Numbered from the stretch's first letter, positions 1 through 8,875 are shown. The stretch: DNA of 64,000 nucleotides from Chthonomonas sp. UBA1950 (GCA_002336105.1 DDEQ01000046.1:41970-105969), one strand, 5' to 3'. Made by a program: numbers and translations. Notes: generated by a model not told the origin, from the sequence alone.

Positions 1-335
1 ATCGTCGCCTTTCCACTAGCATCAACCGCAAGGCTCACATCGCGCGCCGCGCCTCCCCACTGAAGCTGCCACCCTGAGTCTCCCTTCCCCCTGATGGATG
101 CGGCACCTGTGGGCGTAGCGATTTTGTCTTCTTTCAGTTGCGCTTCAACAAGAGAAACGGCTTCGCTCAAACTCGGTTTTGATGCCGGAGCGGAAATCGT
201 TTTTGTCGTAGAGGTCGAAGCAAAATCGAGTCCTAATGTGTAAAGCAGTCCCGTCACGAAAAACATGACGCACACCGGCAACAGGAAACATGCCAGCAAG
301 GCATGAACCTTCATCAATACTGGCCGCAGTTTCAC
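1..335 (-). CDS. PepSY-associated membrane protein (partial, C-terminus outside window)
   Basis: Only the N-terminal ~111 codons are present; the gene runs off the left edge. Read on the minus strand from GTG at 335 it gives a short basic start, then a strong membrane segment (about residues 8-33, including LLACFLLPVCVMFF), then an exported part with SLSEAVSLVEAQLKED, which resembles a PepSY domain. The pattern R-x-x-L-x-x-x-H-A-x-L/W before the helix is typical of PepSY_TM proteins. GTG overlaps the carA stop as GTGA, so translation is probably coupled to carA; an ATG at 314 is the alternative start. PepSY_TM proteins are often linked to iron or siderophore uptake or to reductase-type membrane proteins, but nothing here fixes the role. 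Confidence 0.6.
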   Translation of the reverse strand, partial: MKLRPVLMKVHALLACFLLPVCVMFFVTGLLYTLGLDFASTSTTKTISAPASKPSLSEAVSLVEAQLKEDKIATPTGAASIRGKGDSGWQLQWGGAARDVSLAVDASGKAT

Positions 336-1438
336 TTTCGGTTTGCTTCCATTGTCTGAACGAAATCCGTGAAGTAAGGACGGCTATCCCAAGGTCCTGG
401 TGCCGCTTCGGGGTGATACTGAATGCTAGAAGCCTGAGCGTCTTTGACTCGAATACCCTCGACAGTCTCGTCGTTCAGATTCAACTGCGTCACTTCAGCA
501 TCTGTATGTGCCAATGAATTCGGGTCGATGGCGTAACCGTGATTCTGCGAGGTGATAGTAACTTTGCCAGTCAGCAGATCCTTCACCGGATGGTTCGCTC
601 CGCGATGCCCAAACTTTAGCTTGAAAGTCTTACCACCAATCGCATGACACAACAACTGGTTTCCAAGACAGATTCCAAAGATAGGCTTTTTACCAAGAAG
701 ATCTCTGACTGTTTGAACCACCGACTCTAGCCTTGCCGGGTCGCCTGGTCCGGGAGAAAGCAGAATACCGTCCGGCTTCCATGACAGGATCTCTTCGGCA
801 GACGTGGTCGCCGGAAACACGATGGGTTGGCATCCGGCTCGGTAGAACCGCCTGAGGATATTAAACTTGAGACCACAATCAAGCACCGCAAGCTTTAGCC
901 GGCTGGGGTCAGGAGCTTCTGCCATCGAGACCTTTCCTTCCTTGTTCCAAAGGTAGGGAGACTTGGTTGAGACGTCTAAGACGAAGTCAGTATCGTCGTA
1001 GGATTTCGACTGATTAAGGATGGTTCGGCCCCGATCAATATCGTCGCAGATAACACCCATCGAAACGCCACCGTTTCGGATATGTTTGGTGATCGCTCGA
1101 GTGTCCAAACCTTGAATGCCAACTTTGCCTCGCTCGACTAAAAGTTGGTGAATGGACTTCGTTGAGCGCCAGTTGCTTGGAACATCACAGGCTTCACGAA
1201 CTATAAGTCCAGAAGGCTGAATTCGATCAGATTCAAAATCATCATCGTTAATTCCGTAGTTACCGATGAGAGGGTAGGTCAGCAAGACGATTTGCCCTGC
1301 GTAACTTGGATCAGAAAGAATTTCCTGATAACCGGTCATTCCGGTGTTAAAAACGACTTCGCCGACAGTAAATCCGTCTGCACCGAGGGCTTTGCCCTCG
1401 TAGGTCGTACCATCGCTGAGGAGTAGATATCGCTTCAA
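332..1438 (-). CDS. carA: Carbamoyl-phosphate synthase small (glutaminase) subunit
   Basis: Supplies ammonia from glutamine to the large subunit for carbamoyl phosphate, which feeds pyrimidine and arginine synthesis in the cytoplasm. At 368 aa it has the usual family length. The N-terminal CPSase_sm domain (MKRYLLLSDGTTYEG, NTGMTGYQEILSDPSYAGQ) is followed by a class I glutamine amidotransferase domain. The nucleophile Cys257 lies in FGICLGNQLL and the His342/Glu344 pair in QYHPEAAPGP; the oxyanion region SPGPGDP is present. The residue after GICLG is Asn instead of the frequent His. carB is not in the window. The downstream PepSY gene overlaps by 4 nt. The identification is secure. Confidence 0.97.
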   Translation of the reverse strand: MKRYLLLSDGTTYEGKALGADGFTVGEVVFNTGMTGYQEILSDPSYAGQIVLLTYPLIGNYGINDDDFESDRIQPSGLIVREACDVPSNWRSTKSIHQLLVERGKVGIQGLDTRAITKHIRNGGVSMGVICDDIDRGRTILNQSKSYDDTDFVLDVSTKSPYLWNKEGKVSMAEAPDPSRLKLAVLDCGLKFNILRRFYRAGCQPIVFPATTSAEEILSWKPDGILLSPGPGDPARLESVVQTVRDLLGKKPIFGICLGNQLLCHAIGGKTFKLKFGHRGANHPVKDLLTGKVTITSQNHGYAIDPNSLAHTDAEVTQLNLNDETVEGIRVKDAQASSIQYHPEAAPGPWDSRPYFTDFVQTMEANRK

Positions 1439-1579
1439 GCTAGGAGTAGAGGATACCAGCCTTCGACCAAAATCGTCCGGGTCTCAGGGCCATATCTGGG
1501 AGATATCCTTCGTCTAAAAGATAATTTTCTGCATCTCGCCAACGATTTGACGGTTTGATTGCACTACACCTTTGATCCA

Positions 1580-2080
1580 ATGAATCACGAAGCGCCTAAC
1601 TTCGATCAAATCTATTCTGAATACGGAGACCGCATCTATCGTTTTGCTTATCGGCTAACGGGAAATGAGGCCGACGCTCAGGACATCGCCCAAGAAACGT
1701 TTTTGGCGGCGATGACAGGATGGTCCCAGTTTAGAGGTGAATCTCAGCCGTCAACATGGATTTATCAAATTTGTCTACGAAAAGCTAGACGTATGAGGCT
1801 CAGGAAAGCACTCAGCCCACTGAGAGTCCTACGCTCAACAAAAATACCCTCAGTTCAAGAACAGATCGAAGTCATGGAAGCAGTTGAAAAGCTATGTCCG
1901 GCGTTTCGTGAAGCTTTTGTTCTTGTGAGGGTCGAAGGGTTCACAGCCTTGGAAGCGGCACGAATTGTTCAAGTACCTGAGGGAACCATGAAGTTTCGAG
2001 TCTTCCGGGCGGTGAAACAGCTTCGGTCTGAACTCAGTGATTCGTCGGAGGTTGCCAAGGAGTTGAGCCATGAACTGTAA
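1580..2080 (+). CDS. ECF-type RNA polymerase sigma factor
   Basis: A small sigma-70 family protein (166 aa from this start) with only regions 2 and 4, as in ECF sigmas. Region 2 is FDQIYSEYGDRIYRFAYRLT followed by DAQDIAQETFLAAM, the core-binding and -10 recognition part; region 4 is CPAFREAFVLVRVEGFTALEAA and the following helix-turn-helix. It should direct RNA polymerase to a small regulon in response to an envelope signal. The ATG at 1580 sits a normal distance before region 2; a TTG at 1559 would add 7 residues. No clear Shine-Dalgarno precedes either. The next gene overlaps by 11 nt and looks like its membrane anti-sigma partner. Confidence 0.9.
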   Translation: MNHEAPNFDQIYSEYGDRIYRFAYRLTGNEADAQDIAQETFLAAMTGWSQFRGESQPSTWIYQICLRKARRMRLRKALSPLRVLRSTKIPSVQEQIEVMEAVEKLCPAFREAFVLVRVEGFTALEAARIVQVPEGTMKFRVFRAVKQLRSELSDSSEVAKELSHEL

Positions 2081-2999
2081 GGAAATCCAGCAAAACATCG
2101 CAGTCCGATCGTTATTGTCTCCGCAAGAACTGTCCCACGTTCAAAACTGCCAGACATGTACCACTTTTCAGTCAGAATTGGCTCATATCGATGATTCGAT
2201 AAGACAATGGAAGATAGACGTCCCTTCGGATCTCCGATCACAATGTTTACCAATTAAAAAGCGAGGAATGGATGATTTTAGGCTGAAAACGTTGGCAGTT
2301 TCGCTTGGGATTGCGCTGGCCATCTGCATTCCATCAGCCTTTACGGTGGTGTCGAAGTTACAGCATCAGGAAGTTCGAGGAACCTTTATCAAGGACTTTC
2401 CGAGTTTTCACTCAAAGATTAGCGGTTATTCTAGGAACGGCAAAGGCTCTCCGATTTCGGGAGAAATCTGGTTCAACGGTTACGCGGTAAAAGGACTCAC
2501 GCAGTATCGCGAATCTCTTACGAGCATACAGGGCGGCAAAGTGGAAATGGTTGTCAATCGCGATGGCAAGATTGTACGCAAGTTTGTTACGATTCCTGAG
2601 AAGGTCGGTCCCCATCCAGCGTTCTTCCTGAAAGCCCTCTTTCTTGTCGCTCCGATTCCACCGTATATAGGAACTAAGATTACGACCCAAACGGAGGTCC
2701 AAATTCAAGTTGGAGGCAAAAACTATTCATGCACAGTAGAGACTTACAATCTGCCTATCGACAAGAAAAACGACTTTCTAAATCCAACCGCTGTATCAAT
2801 TCCGACCCAGAAACTTGTCTATATCTCCGGCGGAAAAATCGTGAGGACCGTTTATCGCGTTGAATTCGAGAAAGGGAGACCTCAGGACGAGGTTCACGAC
2901 TTTTACTACGAGCCTCTCGATCCTAAGCAGTTCTACGCTGATTCGTTGAAGCCTTTTCATGAAACAAACGTGAAGGTCCCGTACAATAACCGCGACTAG
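2070..2999 (+). CDS. Putative zinc-finger anti-sigma factor, membrane anchored
   Basis: The first 30 residues carry a ZAS-like H-x3-C-x2-C motif (His23, Cys27, Cys30; HVQNCQTC), typical of anti-sigma domains that hold ECF sigma factors. A single membrane segment follows near residues 75-97 (LAVSLGIALAICIPSAF), then about 210 residues outside the cytoplasm rich in beta strands. That outer part may have a LolA/MucB-like lipid-sensing fold; this is a guess from general pattern only. The 11-nt overlap with the upstream sigma gene indicates co-translation and stoichiometric production. The signal sensed is unknown. Confidence 0.75.
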   Translation: MNCKEIQQNIAVRSLLSPQELSHVQNCQTCTTFQSELAHIDDSIRQWKIDVPSDLRSQCLPIKKRGMDDFRLKTLAVSLGIALAICIPSAFTVVSKLQHQEVRGTFIKDFPSFHSKISGYSRNGKGSPISGEIWFNGYAVKGLTQYRESLTSIQGGKVEMVVNRDGKIVRKFVTIPEKVGPHPAFFLKALFLVAPIPPYIGTKITTQTEVQIQVGGKNYSCTVETYNLPIDKKNDFLNPTAVSIPTQKLVYISGGKIVRTVYRVEFEKGRPQDEVHDFYYEPLDPKQFYADSLKPFHETNVKVPYNNRD

Positions 3000-3047
3000 A
3001 TCGGTAGTCCCGAAATCACCTCAAGTGTCGGATACAATACGCAAATC

Positions 3048-3494
3048 GTGGCCAACTACTATTTGTTCTCGACAGGTGGCGATTGGGACACCACCAGTCT
3101 TTACCGAAATGGAGACCAGTTTCCGGCATCGAAGTTATACATAGAGTTACAGACTCCCAGAAACGACGATGGACGGCCTCTAAAGAACGGACTACAACAA
3201 GGCGCAGAAATGACAGCCTACGCAACGAGTCTGGACGAAGGGCAAGAAGTCGCGATATTTCCTGGCAAAATCGATCTTGAGTTTCCGACTCATAAGGTGT
3301 CCATTGAAAACGCTACGCCTCAATTCGCAATTGAAATGACGCGTGTTTGGATTGACGAGCAGGACGTTTCTCATGAGGTGAGCGAAATTCTCATCAACAT
3401 CGACTCTGAGCGCAACGAGGTTGAAGCCTATATCGTTCTCTTTAAGCCGAGGCTTTTTGGAGCCGACGAAGTTGCTACGTACGCGTTATTGTAA
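3048..3494 (+). CDS. Hypothetical small cytoplasmic protein
   Basis: 148 aa, starting at GTG (MANYYLFSTGGDWD). No signal peptide or membrane segment; the composition is acidic and beta-rich, and I do not recognise the family. The start is supported by a TACAAT box at 3033-3038, nine bases before the GTG, and by the absence of any ribosome binding site, which suggests a leaderless transcript. The end, VATYALL, is followed 15 nt later by the next gene. Codon use looks like that of its neighbours, so it is probably a real gene. Confidence 0.6.
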   Translation: MANYYLFSTGGDWDTTSLYRNGDQFPASKLYIELQTPRNDDGRPLKNGLQQGAEMTAYATSLDEGQEVAIFPGKIDLEFPTHKVSIENATPQFAIEMTRVWIDEQDVSHEVSEILINIDSERNEVEAYIVLFKPRLFGADEVATYALL

Positions 3495-3509
3495 TTAAGA
3501 GAAAGGAAA

Positions 3510-4187
3510 ATGAAGCGATTAACCACTTTGTTAGCGGTTTTTGTAGTCGTTCTGGGGTTGTTCGCTCCTGAAGCTTTTGGTCAGCGCGGTTTTGGTCGCA
3601 GTGGCGGTTTCGGGGGTGGCGGCTTCGGAAGATCCTCAGGTGGATTTGGCAGGTCCGGGGGATTTAGTTCTCCGCGTTCCTATTCTGGATCGAGCGGTTC
3701 GTTCAACCGAAGTCGTTCTTCTTCGTCTACCTTTGGTGGAGGCTCGTTCAACAGAAGTAGTTCTTCGACTTTTGGAAGGTCTGGCCCGACTTCCTCGTCT
3801 TCAGGTTTCGGACGATCTGGATCGTTTGGATCGACAGGACGGATCAATTCGACAAGTATCAACCGCCCACCTATCTACAGGGATAGCGTACCAACTTATA
3901 CTGGGTATGGCTATTACGGTGGCTCAAGAGTTCCCGCTTATGGATACGGGTTCTTCAGCGGCTACAGCCTTGGGATGCTGTCTAACCCTTGGCTCCACTA
4001 TGCACCTTGGCATCCGGCGTTCTATTACGGTCGGCCCATGTATTACGACGGCGCGTATCACGCTGGCGAGTTCAGCTTCTTTAGGCTCATTTTTGGAATT
4101 GCGATCATCGTATTCGTCGTGTGGCTGATCGCCAAGATTCTTCGCCTCATTGGCGGTGGAGGAATCAAATACACCACCTATCGATAG
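3510..4187 (+). CDS. Secreted/membrane Gly-Ser-Phe-rich repeat protein
   Basis: 225 aa with a clear signal peptide (MKRLTTLLAVFVVVLGLFAP, cleavage probably after EAFG). A low-complexity stretch of about 90 residues follows, built from GFGRSGG and SFNRSSSS-type units. Next comes a Tyr/Gly/Pro-rich part (YTGYGYYGG) and a C-terminal membrane helix near residues 190-212 (IFGIAIIVFVVWLIAKIL). A ribosome binding site (AGAAAGGAAA) lies just before the ATG. The composition resembles other bacterial Gly-rich membrane-anchored proteins of unknown function. It may be cell-surface material. The gene ends 7 nt before a convergent receiver gene. Confidence 0.75.
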   Translation: MKRLTTLLAVFVVVLGLFAPEAFGQRGFGRSGGFGGGGFGRSSGGFGRSGGFSSPRSYSGSSGSFNRSRSSSSTFGGGSFNRSSSSTFGRSGPTSSSSGFGRSGSFGSTGRINSTSINRPPIYRDSVPTYTGYGYYGGSRVPAYGYGFFSGYSLGMLSNPWLHYAPWHPAFYYGRPMYYDGAYHAGEFSFFRLIFGIAIIVFVVWLIAKILRLIGGGGIKYTTYR

Positions 4188-4194
4188 GGATTAT

Positions 4195-4647
4195 TTAGAA
4201 AAACCGACAATACCGCAACCAGAACCCGGCTAGGTAACGAATCATTTCACTGTATTCGTCCATCTGGTCGGGTTTTATTAAGTACGCACTTGCCCCGGCG
4301 TAGTAAGCGCGTCCAATATCCCCCGGATCTTCCGAACCGCTCAAAACGATGATCGGAATATGGACAGTCTCCATATCGGTCCGAATGGTTTTGATGGCAT
4401 CGTAGCCGTCTTCATCGGGCATTTTTAAGTCAAGAATCACCAGGTCGATTGCATGTTCAGCTTGCAGAACAGCTCGCGCATCGGCAACGCTCTTGCATGG
4501 AATGACCTGGGTTGTCGGCGCCTCGCATTGAAGTAAGTTCTGGATGAGGAACAAATCATCTTGGTTATCATCGACAATGATAACTTTGCTCTGCGAAGAA
4601 ACCTTCTTCGACCGCAATATAAATGAATCTGTTCCGAGTTTCACCAT
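4195..4647 (-). CDS. Stand-alone response regulator receiver protein
   Basis: 150 aa with one CheY-like receiver domain from about residue 20 onward: VIIVDDNQDD (acidic pocket), VILDLKMPDEDG with phospho-acceptor Asp73, IIVLSGS, and the conserved Lys in LIKPD. No output domain follows; the protein ends shortly after the last helix. Single-domain receivers pass phosphoryl groups or bind partner proteins. This Rcp1-like variant (DLFLIQNLL start, MPDEDGYDAI) usually works with a phytochrome-like or hybrid kinase, none of which lies adjacent. An alternative start further in is possible, since the first 18 residues are not conserved. Confidence 0.9.
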   Translation of the reverse strand: MVKLGTDSFILRSKKVSSQSKVIIVDDNQDDLFLIQNLLQCEAPTTQVIPCKSVADARAVLQAEHAIDLVILDLKMPDEDGYDAIKTIRTDMETVHIPIIVLSGSEDPGDIGRAYYAGASAYLIKPDQMDEYSEMIRYLAGFWLRYCRFF

Positions 4648-4756
4648 CTGAATAATACGTATCTACTGTATCCTTGGAACCTTTACTGGCTCAGATACAT
4701 TAGGAATAAAGATGGGATGCGCAATTATTCGCACTTCCCATGTCCGAGGAGCATCA

Positions 4757-5311
4757 ATGAATAAACAGGTTCTCACCTTAGCGGTTTCGTTTGCGGCAGT
4801 TTTGCCGACTATGTCACTCGCGGTCACATCCGGCCTCAAACCAGGCGAAAGCGTCTCGCCTTTTCACCCAACCCATGTATCCGGACCATTAGCTGGAACT
4901 ACTAATTGTTGGCCATGCACATTCCAGTCTCGACCTCAGGTTCAGGTTTGGATCAACGGTGATAGCAACACCAATGTCGAGGCACTTGCGACTGCTCTGG
5001 ACAAAGCGATGGTTGCTAAGAAGGGTAAGGAACTTAAAGCTCTGCTCGTGTTTGTCACAACGTCAGAGAAAGCGACCGAACTCGGCCAGAAAGTGAAGAT
5101 GTGGGTAAAGAACACGCCGCATATCGGCGCGGCAGTCATCACAAAGGATAACGAAGCAGTTTCAGCTTACAAGATCAACACGTCAGCCGATATCAAGAAC
5201 ACCGTTCTCGTTTACAAAGACTGGAAAGTCTCCTCGCAGTTTGTAAACCTGAAAGCAGATTCCAAAGGCTTAGCCTCTTTGAATGCGGCTGTCGGCCAGA
5301 TCACCAAGTAG
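4757..5311 (+). CDS. Secreted thioredoxin-fold protein with CxxC
   Basis: 184 aa from the ATG at 4757, chosen because GAGGAG lies about 7 nt upstream and a signal peptide begins there (MNKQVLTLAVSFAAVLPTMS); a longer reading from 4712 adds 15 residues with no signal-peptide character. The mature part has a CxxC pair (Cys51-Cys54 in NCWPCTFQ), then a thioredoxin-like alternation of helices and strands (ALLVFVTTSEK, GAAVITKDN, NTVLVYKDWKV). The likely role is thiol redox chemistry or a structural Trx fold in the periplasm. It lacks the usual cis-proline motif as far as I can see, so catalysis is uncertain. Confidence 0.65.
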   Translation: MNKQVLTLAVSFAAVLPTMSLAVTSGLKPGESVSPFHPTHVSGPLAGTTNCWPCTFQSRPQVQVWINGDSNTNVEALATALDKAMVAKKGKELKALLVFVTTSEKATELGQKVKMWVKNTPHIGAAVITKDNEAVSAYKINTSADIKNTVLVYKDWKVSSQFVNLKADSKGLASLNAAVGQITK

Positions 5312-5643
5312 TAGGCCCAACTTTCTGTAGAGGCATATCTTCGTAGATCGTGTCTCTACAGCTATTGCTTTTCCCACCGAGACGAGAGTTCAGTTAGCCG
5401 AGTCCGGATGTCGCGAACGATAATCGAGCCAGTTTTTATTTGGATGATTGCGGCTCTCGCTTACCTAGTAACATCGTGATTCTGTTAGGCTCTTCAAAGC
5501 CCACCCAGAAATTGGGATTGCGAAAGCCCCCGGACTAAACTCTTCCAGAAACATCCATTTGTACAAGTATAAGAGCTAATGTAAAGAAGGTCTTGGCGGA
5601 GACTATCCTGATACCGCGACAAATCAGAATTAATACGAGACGT
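5312..5643. other. Intergenic region between convergent genes, with one hairpin
   Basis: A 332-nt gap between two convergent genes. An 8-bp perfect inverted repeat (CTGTAGAG at 5325-5332, CTCTACAG at 5354-5361, 21-nt loop) follows the plus-strand gene; it lacks a U-tract and may be a weak end signal. I see no coding potential on either strand, no tRNA, and no riboswitch I recognise. Confidence 0.5.
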
Positions 5644-6279
5644 TTAGTAAGCGCCGTGACCGGTAATAACTGCGTATGGAGTCTTAATCAGCAACGCAAT
5701 GTCAACGGGAATGCTCATATCAGCAATGTATTTCAGATCGAGGTCGATCCACTCTTCAAAACTAAGGTTGCTTCTACCCGCCACTTGCCAATAGCACGTG
5801 ATGCCAGGCTTGATGCTGAGCCTGCGAGCTGTCCGCTCATCGTACGCCAGAACCTCCTTCGGCAATGGCGGTCTAGGACCCACCATAGACATTTTTCCGC
5901 TCAGCACATGAATAAGCTGTGGAAGCTCATCTAAAGAAAATTTCCGCATTGTCCTTCCGATCGGAGTAATGCGCGGATCGTTCTTCATTTTGAAGATCGG
6001 TCCATCTTTTTCGTTGTGAGCTTGCAGGGCTGCTAATCGCTCTTCCGCGTCGACATACATTGAGCGGAACTTAAGGAAGGCAAACTCTTGACCGCCCAAG
6101 CCAACTCGGTTAGATCGATAAAACACGGGCCCTTTGCTCGTCAATTTGACGATTATCGCGATGATAACAAAGAAAGGAAAGGCTATTGAGAGTGAAATCA
6201 GGGACAAGAAGATATCTAGACACCGTTTGGCGAACTTATAACTAGGCTTCAAAGGGTGAATTTCGACAACCATCAGCAA
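5644..6279 (-). CDS. Bacterial sugar transferase (polyprenyl-phosphate sugar-1-phosphate transferase, PglC-like)
   Basis: Transfers a sugar 1-phosphate from a UDP-sugar to undecaprenyl phosphate at the inner membrane, the first step of a surface polysaccharide or glycan. At 211 aa it is the short mono-topic type. It has a basic N-terminus (KRCLDIFLSLISL), one re-entrant hydrophobic segment, and the family blocks GPVFYRSNRVG, FLKFRSM, TPIGRTMRKFSLDELPQL, MSMVGPRPPLP and KPGITCYWQVAGR. The Asp-Glu dyad of the catalytic motif is in SLDELPQ. The neighbouring UDP-glucose dehydrogenase and UDP-xylose synthase suggest the substrate pool. Exact sugar specificity cannot be read from sequence. Confidence 0.92.
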   Translation of the reverse strand: MLMVVEIHPLKPSYKFAKRCLDIFLSLISLSIAFPFFVIIAIIVKLTSKGPVFYRSNRVGLGGQEFAFLKFRSMYVDAEERLAALQAHNEKDGPIFKMKNDPRITPIGRTMRKFSLDELPQLIHVLSGKMSMVGPRPPLPKEVLAYDERTARRLSIKPGITCYWQVAGRSNLSFEEWIDLDLKYIADMSIPVDIALLIKTPYAVITGHGAY

Positions 6280-6497
6280 AACAACCTGAACAAACAGCTA
6301 GACAGTGAGCATTATACCAACCCATATCCCCACTAGCTGATCATCTAGTGCTCTATTATTCGGTTATAAGGATTCATATCCATCCTTCAACAACTAAACT
6401 AAATCGAATCAAACAACTTGCTCCGATGGGGTTGATACTCGATGGGTATTAAGTTCGTACAGAATCGTTTTATATTCAATCGGAGTGTCGCGAGCTA

Positions 6498-7787
6498 CTA
6501 TCCACCAATGGTGTAGTACTCGAATCCATGTTTTTCAGCATAGTCTTGCTTGTAGAGTCGCCGACCATCGAAAATAATCCTTGAGTTCATGGTTTTGCCA
6601 AGCCGTCCAAGGTCTAGCTGCTTAAACTCGTTCCACTCGGTAATGATCATGATGGCGTCTGCACCCTTTGAGACCTCGTAAACACCGTCTACACAAGTAA
6701 TGTTTGGGAAAATAGCTTTGACGTTTTCGGTGGCGACTGGATCGTATGCTTGGACTTTCCCGCCTTCATTCAGGACCGTTTCAATCACCTCAAGGGACTT
6801 GGCATCTCGTATGTCATCGGTATTTGGCTTAAATGCGAGACCCATCAGAGCAATGGTTTTTCCCTGAAAGCCACCAAGACGGGTGCGTAAACGATTGACG
6901 AAGTGAGCAGTTTGGTCGGCGTTGATATTGATCACTTCTCGGAGCAGTTTGAAGTCATATCCGAATTGCTGCGAGACCTTGACCAGACCTTGAACATCCT
7001 TCGGAAAGCAGGATCCGCCCCAACCGAGCCCAGCTTGAAGAAACTGGGAGCCGATTCTTGAATCTAAGCCGATCCCCTTCGATACGTCGGCAACATTTGC
7101 GCCACATTCCTCACAGATGCGACTAATCGCATTGATAAACGAAATCTTCATCGCAAGGAACGAATTGCTCGCGTATTTGATCATTTCAGCCGAGTTGAGG
7201 TCTGTGATCATTATCGGTCGTTCCAAGGGGGCGTAAAGCTCGACGAGTTTTGATGCCGCGTCTTTCCGATTTACACCAATGATGATTCGATCTGGTTCGA
7301 GGGTATCTCGGACAGCGGATCCCTCTCGCAAAAACTCTGGGTTGCTCACAACATCGAACAGATCCGGGCTTACCCCTGCCGAAAGAATGATCTCTTCAAC
7401 CATGTCTCCCGATCCGACGGGAACCGTCGACTTGTTTACGACAACGGTGTGCTGCTTAATCCCCTTCGCTATTTCAACAGCAACGGCTCGAACAGCCGTC
7501 AAATCAGGAGCACCGTCTGTGGCCGGTGGCGTACCCACAGCAATAAACACGATTTCACTTGCTTGAGTAGCCTCGACCACACTATCGCTGATCTTGAGGA
7601 ATCCTTCTTCTAAGCCGTGACGCAGAAGATCCTCAACGCCTGGCTCGTAAATGGGAGGCACTCCATTTCGAAGCATTTCCAGTTTGTGCGGATCGATTTC
7701 AACGCAGGTGACATCGTTGCCCAAATGAGCCAAAACAACTCCGGTTACGAGACCCACGTAGCCAGTGCCAATAACTGAAATCTTCAT
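6498..7787 (-). CDS. ugd: UDP-glucose 6-dehydrogenase
   Basis: Oxidises UDP-glucose to UDP-glucuronate with two NAD+. 429 aa, full length. N-terminal Rossmann fold (MKISVIGTGYVGLVTG), central helix, and catalytic Cys260 in GWGGSCFPKD. The C-terminal UDP-binding domain has LMGLAFKPNTDDIRDA. The product is the substrate of the decarboxylase encoded divergently at 7946, so the pair makes UDP-xylose. The 158-nt divergent gap contains a perfect palindrome that may control both. No canonical Shine-Dalgarno, but GGTAAG lies just upstream of the ATG. Confidence 0.95.
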   Translation of the reverse strand: MKISVIGTGYVGLVTGVVLAHLGNDVTCVEIDPHKLEMLRNGVPPIYEPGVEDLLRHGLEEGFLKISDSVVEATQASEIVFIAVGTPPATDGAPDLTAVRAVAVEIAKGIKQHTVVVNKSTVPVGSGDMVEEIILSAGVSPDLFDVVSNPEFLREGSAVRDTLEPDRIIIGVNRKDAASKLVELYAPLERPIMITDLNSAEMIKYASNSFLAMKISFINAISRICEECGANVADVSKGIGLDSRIGSQFLQAGLGWGGSCFPKDVQGLVKVSQQFGYDFKLLREVININADQTAHFVNRLRTRLGGFQGKTIALMGLAFKPNTDDIRDAKSLEVIETVLNEGGKVQAYDPVATENVKAIFPNITCVDGVYEVSKGADAIMIITEWNEFKQLDLGRLGKTMNSRIIFDGRRLYKQDYAEKHGFEYYTIGG

Positions 7788-7830
7788 TTCTTACCAAGAG
7801 CGAAACGCTTCACTTTGACTATGCGGAAGC

Positions 7831-7862
7831 GCAAGATGAGTTTCAGCCGAAACTCATCTTGC
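7831..7862. promoter_or_regulatory. Perfect 14-bp inverted repeat in divergent ugd/UXS promoter region
   Basis: Left arm GCAAGATGAGTTTC (7831-7844), 4-nt spacer, right arm the exact complement (7849-7862). It lies 44-75 nt upstream of the ugd start and 84 nt upstream of the decarboxylase start. There is no T-run on either side, so it is not an ordinary terminator. A dimeric repressor operator or a stable 5' UTR hairpin of the ugd mRNA are both possible. Confidence 0.6.
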
Positions 7863-7945
7863 AGTATATCGGCTACGATGATACGCCAACCACTGAAGCA
7901 TTATAATTGCATCATCGTTTTGCATCTATGCCACAATGCGATTGA

Positions 7946-8875
7946 ATGAGAGCGGTAATCACGGGCGGGGCGGGGTTTCTAGGCTCGCACTTGGTTGACT
8001 TGTTATTGAGCAAAGGCTGGGAAATTGTCGTCATCGATAACCTTATCACTGGCTCGACCGACAACATACAGCATTTGGCAGGCGACAGTCGAGTCAAGTT
8101 TATCAAGCAGGATGTTTCCGAGTACTTGTACATTGACGGTCAACTGGACTACGTTTTTCACTTCGCATCGCCAGCATCTCCCGACGACTTTGCCAGATTT
8201 CCGATTCAAGTCATGAAAGTCGGGGCAATGGGCACCCACAAATCGTTAGGCTTAGCAAAAGCAAAGAACGCGAAATTCTTCTTGGCTTCCACAAGCGAAG
8301 TCTATGGCGACCCGTTGATTTCGCCGCTTCCAGAGACTTACTGGGGGAACGTCAATCCGAATGGCCCTCGATCGGTTTATGACGAAGGAAAACGTTACGC
8401 TGAGGCGTTGACGATTGCATATCGTAATTTCCACGGTTTAGACACCCGAATTGCCCGTTTCTTTAACACCTATGGGCCGCGAATGAGGCTGAATGATGGG
8501 AGGGTAGTGCCCAACTTCCTCAGGCAAGCCCTGACAAACCAACCGATCACCATCTACGGAGACGGAAAGCAAACTCGGTCTTTTGGCTTCTATCAAGACA
8601 TTCTGGATGGTGTCTATCGGCTCGCTATGTCTGACTTTAGGGAGCCAGTGAATATTGGGACTGAGTTCGAATTCACAATTCAAGACTTCGCGAGGAAGGT
8701 TTTAGAAATAACTGGTTCCAACAGTGAGATTATTCACTTGCCGGCGCTGACTGATGACCCAAGGCAGAGGCGTCCTGACCTATCGAGAGCAAGAACAATT
8801 CTCAACTGGGAACCATCCACACCTCTCGACAAGGGCCTCGAAATTACGGCTGAGTATTTCCAATCCCGAGTCTAG
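7946..8875 (+). CDS. UDP-glucuronate decarboxylase (UDP-xylose synthase), SDR family
   Basis: Converts UDP-glucuronate to UDP-xylose with bound NAD+. 309 aa extended SDR: GGAGFLG at 7-13, catalytic Tyr145-x3-Lys149 in YDEGK. It has the UXS hallmarks HFASPASPDDF, ASTSEVYGDP (Glu118) and YWGNVNPNGPRS, and a later GDGKQTRSF. The usual RSFCYVDD segment is RSFGFYQD here, a small variation. It is divergent from ugd, matching consecutive steps, and close to a PglC-like transferase. Its last 4 nt overlap the convergent transporter gene. A related dTDP-glucose or UDP-glucose epimerase is unlikely given the UXS-specific blocks. Confidence 0.88.
   Translation: MRAVITGGAGFLGSHLVDLLLSKGWEIVVIDNLITGSTDNIQHLAGDSRVKFIKQDVSEYLYIDGQLDYVFHFASPASPDDFARFPIQVMKVGAMGTHKSLGLAKAKNAKFFLASTSEVYGDPLISPLPETYWGNVNPNGPRSVYDEGKRYAEALTIAYRNFHGLDTRIARFFNTYGPRMRLNDGRVVPNFLRQALTNQPITIYGDGKQTRSFGFYQDILDGVYRLAMSDFREPVNIGTEFEFTIQDFARKVLEITGSNSEIIHLPALTDDPRQRRPDLSRARTILNWEPSTPLDKGLEITAEYFQSRV

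Noticed and set aside
3577..4128. 183-codon plus-strand frame overlapping the Gly-Ser-rich protein
   Set aside because: Lies wholly inside the 3510-4187 gene, which has a signal peptide, membrane helix and ribosome binding site; the other frame has none.
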